Source of the DNA: Seison nebaliae | Lineage: Eukaryota > Rotifera > Pararotatoria > Seisonacea > Seisonidae | Direction of reading: 5' to 3' | Length of the DNA: 21,086 nt | Assembly (NCBI GenBank): GCA_023231475.1 | Contig: JALJEE010002449.1 | Location: forward strand, 1-21,086 | Shown here: positions 8,562-21,086 of the stretch, piece after piece | Layout: every line of letters starts with the position of its first letter | Position numbering within the stretch: position 1 is the first letter of the stretch | Notes under the pieces: model-generated | Told to the model about the DNA's origin: nothing | Databases searched by the model: none | Seen by the model: the letters and a program-made list of their open reading frames with translations, nothing else | Translations under genes and position numbers: made by a program

Positions 8562-8742
8562 GTAAATTTCCTGTAATGTGTCTGATGCTCTCAATGGATA
8601 AGAAATGGATCTCTTCATTCCTGTTTCATTTCTTTCTTTCCGTCATATTAATTTTCCTATTCGTCGATAATTTATTTCTCACGATTCTCCTACAAATGTC
8701 TCTTATTTAATTGTTTGAATCTCAATTCAACTTTTGCTCTGC

Positions 8743-8778
<36 letters not shown>
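8743..8778 (+). repeat. (TCGTCA)6 microsatellite
   Basis: Six perfect tandem copies of TCGTCA are followed by TCAG. It is a simple repeat in non-coding DNA. Confidence 0.95.
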
Positions 8779-8780
<2 letters not shown>

Positions 8781-11700
8781 AGTCAAATTGATGATGGAAG
8801 CAACTTAATTTCAACTTCATCTCTTCTCCAAATGGATATATCAACTCAATTTCAATTTGTTCGATAACATCACATCTTATTATGATTCACGAAAGAAATA
8901 GGCTTTCTTCCACTAAAAAATTTACTTAATTCTTTTTATTAATCGTAATATCTCAGAGGCGATAACAATTATTTTCAATTCATTTTCCTTAATATTACTT
9001 TCTTTCCGATACAGCTATTTATACCACTTCAATGCTTCCACTACCAGCACTATGGAATTAATTAGTGCCATCGTATTTTATTGGTAGTGGAGTAAGGTAA
9101 ACATAAGTTCCGTAAATCTAAAAATGTCAAATTCGTCTCTTTTTTTTGAGAAGATTCGTGAAAGTTTACACAGTTCAACAGACTATTCCTCCGAATTATG
9201 CAACATTTTCTGTCAGACATTCAATAGTTTACTACAATTTGTCCAATAAACAGAAATGATCATTGATGAAATGTTTCGTTTGAGAGGCAGGACTGATATA
9301 TTTATATCATGTAGGGAAGATGAATTGAGAAATATTCGATTCGAATCCACTTTATGATTGTTGCAAGTTTCCCTTATAAGTAACACAAGTATACTGAAAC
9401 GAAGAGTTATTGTGTGCGAGTGGATGGTGGTAGTTTTAGGAAGCGACATATTAAACATAATCATATAAAAAAGATCATTTAATTTCGATGCTTCATAGAG
9501 AAGAAGACGAAAACATGTTGTTCATCTTTTACTCATATGACTTTCGACTTCTTCCCATTTGCCGTCAATGAAATAGACGAAAAAATGGAGGATCTAATTA
9601 AATTAAGTGAAGAAAATCGGTATTCGTATCTTGTTATCTTTCTTTTAGTGGCAGCGAAAGAAGAAATGAAAGAAGAGGAACCCCATTTTTTTTTATTGAA
9701 TTTGTTTACGTTTAATTACATTCTTCTTTTCTTTTCAAAACATGTTATACTGTGGTGCTCTCATTGTCGTGAATGAATTACTTTACTTCCATATCTATTA
9801 ACCTGAAGAGAGTAGAAGAAGAATAATAAGATATGAGATATGCGATTGTTTCCATACACGGAAATTTTGTTTTCGAATGAAAATTATTAATTTTGTTTTT
9901 AAGATCTTTTGCGTAATTGCTTCTGTCGATGCATTACTCGAAGTAATTTTAAACATTTATTTAGCGTCTTCTCAGATGAGAGTCATGTAAAAGTTCTCCT
10001 CCCAACGAACATTAGAGGTTTCCTTGGATATCGTGCGTGAATTATCCTACATCTTCATTAGTTAACTTCTATTTTTTCACCTTTCCATTCAACATCTCCA
10101 CCTCCCCCTTAATAACACTGCCCAATTATTAGTTAATAACAAATATTTATGATATAGACTCAACAAATGGGAGAATGGATAAGAAATTCTATGTTAATTG
10201 GCCCATGGACCACCTATAGGCGAATTGAAAGACAGGTTGCCAACAACAAAGGAAAGGCGAAAGAAAAATTAAATAAGGAAATTGATTCAATAATAATTTT
10301 AAAGTGCTCCACTTCAAATCTGATGTTATCAAAAATGAAGGGGATAGATCATTCTTGGAATTGGTGAGGAGTAAGAGGTAATCATAAGATACATCGATCA
10401 GCGTAGCCTCGTCATCAACTTATTAAAGTGAATTGCTCAAACTGGACATATTTCCTCCTTATCATCCTCCTTCCGATGTTTACCTTCGATTATTAGAAAG
10501 TTTTCATATGATATCAATGATACTTTTCTGGAAACAGCTGTCGTCTAAATTTTCTTTAAAGAAAATATGAAATTTCTCGTTTTGTCCGATAGAACGTTAA
10601 ACTTTTATTTTTCCCCTTTTTTAAGAATTTTCATAACGATTCTTTTCGGAGATAACACGTCCAATCAGCGTGAAATTAATATTATTAAAAATGTCGGAAC
10701 ATTAGTTATTATTAAATTATTTTCTTCATTTGATGAGAAATAATTACGGTCAGTCATAAGAAGTAATTATATTGAAAATATGTTTTTGTGTAGTTTATTT
10801 TGGAAATGTAGTGGAGGATTCTCATAAAAAAATTTATTAAGAAATTCTTTTTTTATTTGACGAGAGTTTCAAAGAAGAAAAAAATAGAGATTGGTTTCTT
10901 TCGAAATCAATTCGATTAGGCAACATTATTCTTTGTGAAGAACGAAAAACAATTAGGCTAACCATTAACATCGTATGATGGACAATAGTCGATAATGGAA
11001 ACGGAAAGAAAGTAGAAGTTTAACGGAAAGAATTATGAAACATCTCACCTCAAGCATGTTCCGCATTTCATGTACCTATTTTAACATCATATTATAGATG
11101 TGCACTTTATAATTATGCAAGATCAAATTCGCTTCCTTCTTTCTCCAATCGCATACTCACCAAACAATTTTCTTATTTTTCTTCCGTCTCTTAATTGTTC
11201 AGATTCGCGCTCAATGATTAGTTAGTGTACCAAATGAAAATTTTGTTCATTTCCACCTAATTTATGCATCGAATAATCACATAATCTCAACAGAGGACGA
11301 CGAGGACAAAGTATGAGAAAGTTCATCTGCAAAGAAAACGCCGGTCAGTAGGAAACAGGTTGAACGAGTGCTATAAAACGAGAAAGAGTTAAAGGAAAAT
11401 TAAATTTTTCCGAACGTACAATTACTCATTCGAAAAATTGGTAAAAGTATCCAGACTAGGAGAAGATTGTGTAAAAAAAGGAATGGGGAAAGAAACCTTA
11501 AATACTTTCGAATATATCGGAAAATTTGTTTAAAACGATTAAATTAACTGGTAGAAATCAAACGGATTCTACTTTAAGTGGCTTAACATTTCTTATTCGT
11601 ACATTCCCGATAATGTAATAGACATTATAAGATGGGGAGGAAGAAGTATTCCGTATATTAGAATGGAAAGAAGAATAAGCGATGGTGTCATTTGAAGAGA

Positions 11701-13480
11701 AATTTCAATTTATTCGTACTCTATTTCCATTAGTTTTAGGTAGACACGGTGAAAGTGTGTGATTATGACTAAGGAGGGACACTTTTAACATTGGTTAGAT
11801 AATGGATGATAATCGTTGCTCACCTAAATTGGGGGAAATGTTAGATGGAGAATTTTATGTATATGTCTACATGTGGAACACTTATACATATAATCCTCAT
11901 CTTTTATTATTATTGAAGATATGTATGAGGATTTGAGCAGATATTAATAATATTCTCTTTCTATCTAATGTAACATTAGGACTGGGTGTATGTGGAAACC
12001 GTAAGAATGCTAACTGATTATTCTACATATATCGAATAGATTATGTGTAAAATTGGTGTTGGACGTCTATATAAATTTTTTGAGAAGGAATCGAATACGT
12101 TCCTGCTCATTCCATACACCATAACGTCGATAAGAAGCGCAAACTTACATTGGAATTGACAGAATGTGAATATCGAGTAAAAATAATTAAGAAAAGAAAG
12201 AACTTATGATAATTGAAGGAAAGTTGTAAAAGTGAAGGAAAAAGTAACTATTGGAAATTATCATTATCATCAACGTGATATTCAGCAATTATTATTATTA
12301 TTATCATTCTGATTAAACATTACCACTCATGAACCATTGGGAATTGATAAGAGTTTTGTTTTTCTATTATGGATAATATATGTTTGAGTGGAAGGTTATG
12401 AATGGATGATAAAAGGATGAATTGTATCGGAGAAAGAAATCAATAGACAAATCATATCGATATAAGACGGTCGGTTGATGAGGAGAGGAAGTAGAAGAAG
12501 GGAAGAGTCTCCTCGAATAATCTGAGAAGATATGGAATAAAATATATTTAGGTCACTTTACACAATCAAAAAAAAATCAATTAGTTACGTAATAAGTATT
12601 TGGATCTAATTCATTAAGCGATGAGGTAATTCAGTGGAGAATGGGATGTTGATGTATGTGAGTGTATGGTGGACGAGGGAGAGAGTTACTATTATTTATT
12701 TCGTTATTATTCCGTGATGAATATTATCGGGAAAATAAGAATGGAGAGAAAAATGTGTTCATATAACGTCACTTATCAATGATAAGTAGAATGAATGACT
12801 GAAATATTTACATATATCTCATACAATTGATAGTACACAATAATTTCATAATAATATAATATTTAGTCTTAACCAATTTTTTTTAGTTTAGTCTATGGTG
12901 TATTCTTTTCTATTGTTCTTCCGTTTCTTCTCTTTCGACAAAGAGTCCCATCATTTATTTACTTATTAACCCTTTCGTTCTATTTCCTTTTATTCTCTCC
13001 TCTCACATTTATTTATTTCATTTTATTTAAATATTTTATTTGAAGTTTGAATAATATTCGCTAAACAATTCTCCGTCTATTCCTTTATTTCTTCATTTTT
13101 CTTTATTTGTTGCACACGTGAATCCTCGTCTACCATCAATATTCTCATCACATTCATTTCGGTCGGACGGAGATCCGCATCAATTCCCAACTCTACTCTT
13201 CCGATATGAGGGATGTGCGAAATACGGAGCATAGCAGGAAGTAAAAGGAGAAAGAGCGATTAACTCTTGCTAAATACTATTTATCTAATACTCTACTCCT
13301 TATATAATTTCTAATAATCGTTCTCACGAGCACCGTCATGATGGTAATTACGATGATTACTATTAAAATCTTTCGATGATTATTATTTACTTTTTATTAT
13401 TCTAAATTTCTTATAATCATTTATTTCTTCTCCCCTTCACATTTCTTTTAATAACAAAAGAACAGTAGATACTGCTCCAA
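8779..13480. other. Large gene-poor interval upstream of the kinase gene
   Basis: Nearly 5 kb without a supported gene, RNA or mobile element. The sequence is AT-rich with frequent GAAGAA- and ATT-type simple patches, such as the ATT run near 12290-12305. Frames at 9537-9776 and 10167-10367 have some protein-like stretches (for example MLIGPWTTYRRIERQVANNK), but they have no matching splice sites or partner exons. The interval may hold the promoter-distal control region of the kinase gene, but I see no specific element. Confidence 0.4.
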
Positions 13481-13489
13481 TTTAGTATA

Positions 13490-13668
13490 TCAGTGAGTCA
13501 AAACAGCCACCCAGCCAGTCACCCAGTCAATCGATCAGCGACGAAGTGAGTCAGTTAACGAGTGGGTCTGGTCATATAAGTTCATCTTATAAGTGTGCCA
13601 ACGTGTGTTGTTGTATGTGATTCATCGTATGTCTATATGTGTGAAGAAAGACAACTGTGAGTTGAATA
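13490..13668 (+). promoter_or_regulatory. Putative 5' leader of the PKA-C gene
   Basis: Just upstream of the first coding exon the sequence becomes less AT-rich and carries clustered CAGTCA/CAGCCA/GAGTCA words (about 13493-13570). It contains stops in the kinase frame, including a TGA two codons before ATG 13669. This fits a transcribed leader, but no TATA box or initiator could be assigned, so the transcription start is not placed. Confidence 0.3.
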
Positions 13669-17261
<3,593 letters not shown>

Positions 17262-17300
17262 TGGGAAATCCACCAATTTCCCAATGCATAAAACGATACA

Positions 17301-17322
17301 TATATATATATATATATACACA

Positions 17323-17362
<40 letters not shown>

Positions 17363-17428
17363 TACATACACATTCTTACACATATTCTCGCTCGCTGACA
17401 CACACAATACACATACACACACAGACAA
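17301..17428 (+). repeat. Compound TA/CA microsatellite
   Basis: (TA)9 at 17301-17318 passes into a nearly pure CA run to about 17353, then degenerate CA-rich sequence to about 17428. It starts 40 bases after the kinase stop codon, so it is probably transcribed in the 3' untranslated region. Confidence 0.9.
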
Positions 17429-18151
17429 AATCTACGATTAGAACTACAGCAATATCAGCCTCACTATCATGAATATAACGAAAGACATGAAAAAAGGAAA
17501 AAACGGCAGCAAACGACATTTGTAAGAATAGAAAAAAAATTAGAATTATGATGGAATATTTTTTCAACTGATTCGCAATGGTGATTCGTGATTTGATGTT
17601 TGATAAATGATTTTTATGTATAATTACACCAACATTATACCAACACATGTACCGAGTGAAACATTTACTTAAATTTTAGAAGAGTATTTAATCCAAATTG
17701 GGAGCAAATGAAGAAGAAAGTTTTCCATCAAAATAGGTTGATTCGAAGGAATCTGATAAAGAAATGATCGGCGCAATAAGAGACAACCTATGAGAAATTA
17801 TTCGATTTTTTTATTTATTCAAACTATTCACAAACTACAACTACAAATGCAACCATCATCGTTCTCTAATATCACCATCATGTATTGTCACTCTCTACAA
17901 GGCGCAGGTAGATATAATTTGTACAAATTCACCAAAAAAGAAGAAACAACCAAAAAAATTTCAGAAAATTTATTAAAAAAACTTCTTATTTCTTATTATC
18001 TATTCCGTTCAACATTTTATGAAAGAAGGAAATAGATGCTTCGACTTTTTCCAACGTTCCCACAAAAATCTTTTTTGACGAAAATATTTGAAAGTTGTTT
18101 CATTCTTCAAGTTCATTATTTTGATGCTCTCTGATCCTTCACATAAATCAT

Positions 18152-18340
18152 TGTAATCATCATCATCATTATCATCAGAGGAAGAAGAAAAAAATGCGAT
18201 AAATATTGTCAGATTTATTCGTTCGATCATTCATTCATTAATCTCCCTTCTATCCCTTCATCATCATCGTCATAATCATCATCATCAACAACTCTAGTTC
18301 ACTTCCTCTCATCATCATCGTCATCATCATCATCATTACC
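18152..18340 (+). repeat. Clustered (ATC)n / (TCG) microsatellites
   Basis: Three imperfect ATC-type runs lie at about 18152-18178, 18258-18292 and 18310-18340, mixing CATCAT with CGTCAT units. They resemble the TCGTCA repeat at 8743, so this trinucleotide family recurs in the region. Confidence 0.85.
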
Positions 18341-19479
18341 AATACTCGTTCACTTTATTAAGTTATTTTATGCATTTGGTATATATATATAATCGATGAA
18401 AGCAATGTTATGAATCACGTGTGCACACAAAAGATCGACGAGAAGAACTTACATTCAAAACATCATCATCAGCTCGTCTTTTTTATGATTAATTGATTGA
18501 ATTTACTACGTTACAAACAAATTACTAGTCAATGTCGATGTTTGAAATCGTTGAATAACTTTTACGGAAACTTGAATAAGTCTCTAAAAATTTATGCCCT
18601 TAAACCCATATATTGAACCAATTAATGAATTAGATTCGTCCTTTCAATTCATATTATAGTCCACTCATTCTTATCTCCATCTTACCCGAAGAGCAACTTA
18701 GCCTCAATGACGAACAGTAACAAGAATAACAGCAACAGTCGAATCTACGAATTATTTGACGCGTCAAAAAAATTGTTTGACAATCTACTCTACTAACCAA
18801 ACTCTAAAAACATTCATGAACTACAAAAGAAAAACTATGAGAAATACAGTTAAAAGAAAGAACCAAAAGAGAATTCGTAATGAACGAATCGAATGTGTCG
18901 AAAGAAAAGATGAAGTCAAATAAAGTTGAAGAAGGAATAAATGGAATAATATAATAACAAAATTTTTCAATAAAGAAATTTTCGTCATATTTTCATTTTA
19001 GTCCGAGAGACCAATTAAAATTAGAATTATTTCATTTTCATCTCCACACAAAAAAAAAGACAGAAAGACAAAAATATATTTTCTTCAAAATTCTTTCTAC
19101 ATATTTCAAAATTGAGATAATTTTATATTTATTGTTCATAAAACCATTCAAAAATTATTCATTCATTTTTCCTTACTCATTTATTGATTGTACTTCATTC
19201 TTCTTTTTGAAATCGATGTCACACCGTCGATCCATCTTCATTCATTTTCTTAATTTTATTCGTTTTATTTATTTCATTCATTAATTTACCTACATCAATT
19301 GTATGCTCACAATAAAATTTGAAATGATCGTCAACATTTTCTTCCTCCACTGGTTCGACTAAAAACGAATACAAATTTTCTAGAAATTAATATATTATTT
19401 TAACATAATATCTTAATGTTCACTTCGATTTTTTCATTCCTCAACAAATTTTTGAATCTTTCTTGGCTCTCGATGGAAC

Positions 19480-20546
19480 TAAGGCTCATGGTTTCATTCG
19501 GCTCCTTCACTCGTAATTGGCCTTACCGACTCCATAAATTCGATCTTTTCTCATCATCAGTTCTCTATCTCTCTCCTCTTCAAAATTATTTCTATTCTGA
19601 AGAAACCGAATATCGATCAAACCTCTCTAAATTCATACAGATCGATCTGCATTTCTTCGTTCGTACTGAAAGTATTCGAGAACCTCATTTTGATCCGATA
19701 TCGGAATGTACTCTTTTCGTCATCTTATTCGATCATCATGTCGTGGCACTTATCCTCTCCTTCTCATTCTCCGTTCAGCTTTAAGTATTGCCAAGGAAAT
19801 GAAACTTTCCTTACATCTTCTCTTCCTTGATGCTTCAAAGGCATTCGAACCCGTCAACGTTTCTTATGCTTTTGATTACCTCGTCCCATGTTTTATCTTC
19901 AAATTTCTCGTTCATCTTTCCTGCAATTCTTCTGGATGTGTTGTTCATGGTGATAGCTCTAGTGCCCAATTCCAAATTAATTCAGGAGTCCGTCAAGGTA
20001 TGATCCTAGGTCCCTGGTTATTTGGACTGGCTATTGACTTTGCGAACTAAGCGAAAGTAACAGGATCGCCATCGGTGATTCCTTAGTTCCACATTTTATG
20101 GCATATGCGGACGACTTCGTGATCATGCATCGTTCCATCATGCGATTTGAAGAAATCCTATCTACGTACATCTCGTCTTCTTGCGGAAAGAGGTATTGCT
20201 ATTAATGAATCGAAATGCTGGTTGTTCTCAACTGGTAATCGCTCATTCTCGAATATTCCACTCGCTTCTTCTACTATCTTCCTAGGCTCGCTGATCGACA
20301 TGTGATCTTTTTCCTCATCCGTTCTCGATCGTATTCGAAACAAATTCTGCAGTGTATTTTTCTCCTTCTTTCTCAAATCTAAATTCATTCTGTTGAAGAT
20401 CCGTCTTTCACTTTTCAGGAGTCTAGTGCTACCACTGTATTCCCTGGAGACCATTTTTCTATGTTCCCACCATTCTTTCTTGTTCATGGATCGGGTCTAT
20501 AACCGGCTCATTAGGAGAATGATCTCCCTAGCATACAAAATTTGAT
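19480..20546 (+). mobile_element. Degenerate non-LTR retrotransposon (LINE) reverse transcriptase
   Basis: Reverse transcriptase blocks occur in the right order but in different frames. An entry block at about 19594-19700 (ILKKPNIDQTS then LNSYRSICISSFVLKVFENL) matches the LINE pattern of NYRPISLLSVLSKVFEKL. LLFLDASKAFEPV (about 19825-19860) is the motif A region, GVRQGMILGPWLFGLAIDF (about 19986-20043) the motif B region, and YADD (20104-20115) the catalytic motif. RGIAINESKCWLF (about 20189-20227) and the thumb-like RLSLFRSLVLPLYSLETIFL (about 20402-20461) follow. The frame changes at least three times, so it cannot be active. No endonuclease domain is visible upstream, so it is 5'-truncated, as is common for LINEs. 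The GVRQG and RSLVLP signatures suggest a Jockey/CR1/RTE-like clade, but I cannot decide which. Its G+C is higher than the flanks. Confidence 0.88.
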
Positions 20547-20979
20547 AAACTGTAACGTTGCAAAATAAGTTAATGTTCCGTTGAATCTACGTTTAACTTT
20601 ACGTAAAATGACTAGAATGTAACGTTAAAAAGGCAAGAAAGAAAAGTTACTCAGAAATGTTTATTTCCTCGGTATATAGAGAGAATAGGGATTTCTCCCT
20701 TTCCTTCATAATTAACACACCATCACTAATTATTTATCAAGGAAATTATTATTTAGTTTATTATTATTATTATTATTCCCTTTATTTATTTATTTATTTA
20801 TTTATTTTATTTATTTACGAAAAAAAAGGAGAAAAAGGAAAAAAAAAGCCAATGTCGGGCGGAGTTGTGAAAAATCCACTAACATAAAAAAACAAACAAA
20901 CAATTAATGAAAAGGGAAAAAAGATATAAACGGGAAAAAAAAGAAAAAAAAAATAAATAAATTCCCATACAGGGACAAT
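20547..20979. other. AT-rich, simple-repeat-rich spacer
   Basis: This interval between the LINE and the terminal open frame consists of AT-rich sequence, TTA and TTTA runs and several A-rich tracts with scattered G. No gene is seen; the 76-codon frame at 20657-20887 crosses the microsatellites. Confidence 0.5.
20758..20818 (+). repeat. (TTA)n and (TTTA)n microsatellites
   Basis: A TTA run at about 20758-20777 is followed, after CCC, by about eight TTTA units to about 20818. A-rich stretches follow up to 20960. Confidence 0.9.
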
Positions 20980-21084
20980 TCAAGTCTCGCTCTCGAGGAG
21001 AATCCTCAGGGCGCTTGGTTGGTTGTTCTCTATCAAGGTCTTGGCAGATTGCAGGGTAGGTACCTGTTCTTCACGTAACCGCGA
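20980..21084 (-). CDS. C-terminal end of an open frame that leaves the window
   Basis: On the minus strand a frame enters from beyond the right edge and reads SRLREEQVPTLQSAKTLIEN and then NQPSALRILLESET before TGA at 20980-20982. The last ~115 bases of the window are roughly half G+C, against about 30% elsewhere, and the change is abrupt at about 20970. A mobile element or a differently composed gene would fit. The 34 visible residues are helical and charged, and I recognise no family. The A-rich tract on its left (T-rich in sense) is not a poly-A tail for this strand. Confidence 0.4.
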   Translation of the reverse strand, partial: SRLREEQVPTLQSAKTLIENNQPSALRILLESET

Positions 21085-21086
21085 CA

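Larger units (their letters stand above)
17262..19479. other. 3' flank of PKA-C, simple repeats, no other gene
   Basis: The first part is presumably the kinase 3' untranslated region, but I could not place a canonical AATAAA signal. The rest is AT-rich spacer with microsatellites (annotated separately). Open frames at 17376-17648, 17790-18035 and 18009-18230 run through or beside simple repeats and are not called. Confidence 0.5.

Noticed and set aside
10167-10367. 66-codon frame starting MGEWIRNSMLIGPWTTYRR
   Set aside because: The first half looks protein-like, but the second does not, and there are no neighbouring exons or splice partners. Such lengths occur by chance here.
19416-19784. 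122-codon plus-strand frame at the LINE
   Set aside because: It is a shadow; the reverse transcriptase entry block (YRSICISSFVLKVFENL) is in another frame of the same DNA.
20158-20487. 109-codon minus-strand frame
   Set aside because: It is antisense to the LINE reverse transcriptase thumb region and has no support of its own.

Overview
The window is eukaryotic nuclear DNA from an invertebrate animal. It is AT-rich (roughly 30% G+C by eye), with long gene-poor stretches, many microsatellites, split genes with tiny GT-AG introns (51-60 nt in the one clear gene), an intron-bearing tRNA-Tyr and a decayed LINE. There are no operons and no bacterial-style coding density. The clear protein gene is a canonical animal cAMP-dependent protein kinase catalytic subunit (PKA-C). 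The lineage cannot be fixed from this sequence. Compact-intron, AT-rich invertebrates such as astigmatid mites, rotifers or some worms would all fit.

Left end (1-1,900): two tRNA genes on the minus strand, tRNA-Tyr(GUA) with a 16-nt intron and tRNA-Glu(UUC), each followed by an oligo-T Pol III terminator. Between them on the plus strand lies what looks like the 3' end of an unidentified multi-exon gene. Its last two exons (893-947 and 1016-1197) join in phase to a stop. Next to it is a nested fold-back of TGTCC-type palindromes.

1,900-8,100: mostly AT-rich DNA with faint coding-like islands. There is an interrupted plus-strand frame at 2401-2856 with a duplicated 3' segment, two exon-like blocks on the minus strand (5176-5350 and 5447-5701), and interrupted plus-strand frames at 7263-7529 and 7738-8043. 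None could be identified, and in DNA this AT-rich some will be chance. A striking array of six 19-bp repeats lies at 3784-3953.

8,100-13,500: over 5 kb with almost nothing recognisable except an exon-like C-rich island (8501-8561) and a hexanucleotide microsatellite.

13,500-17,300: the PKA-C gene on the plus strand, complete in eight exons. A first intron of 2.1 kb contrasts with the other six. The first exon offers two starts, and the inner one gives the Met-Gly-Asn N-terminus typical of myristoylated PKA-C. The 3' flank carries TA/CA and ATC microsatellites.

19,480-20,546: a 5'-truncated, frameshifted non-LTR retrotransposon (LINE) reverse transcriptase, sense to the plus strand. The last ~115 bases have much higher G+C and hold the C-terminus of a minus-strand open frame that runs off the window, probably the edge of another gene or element.
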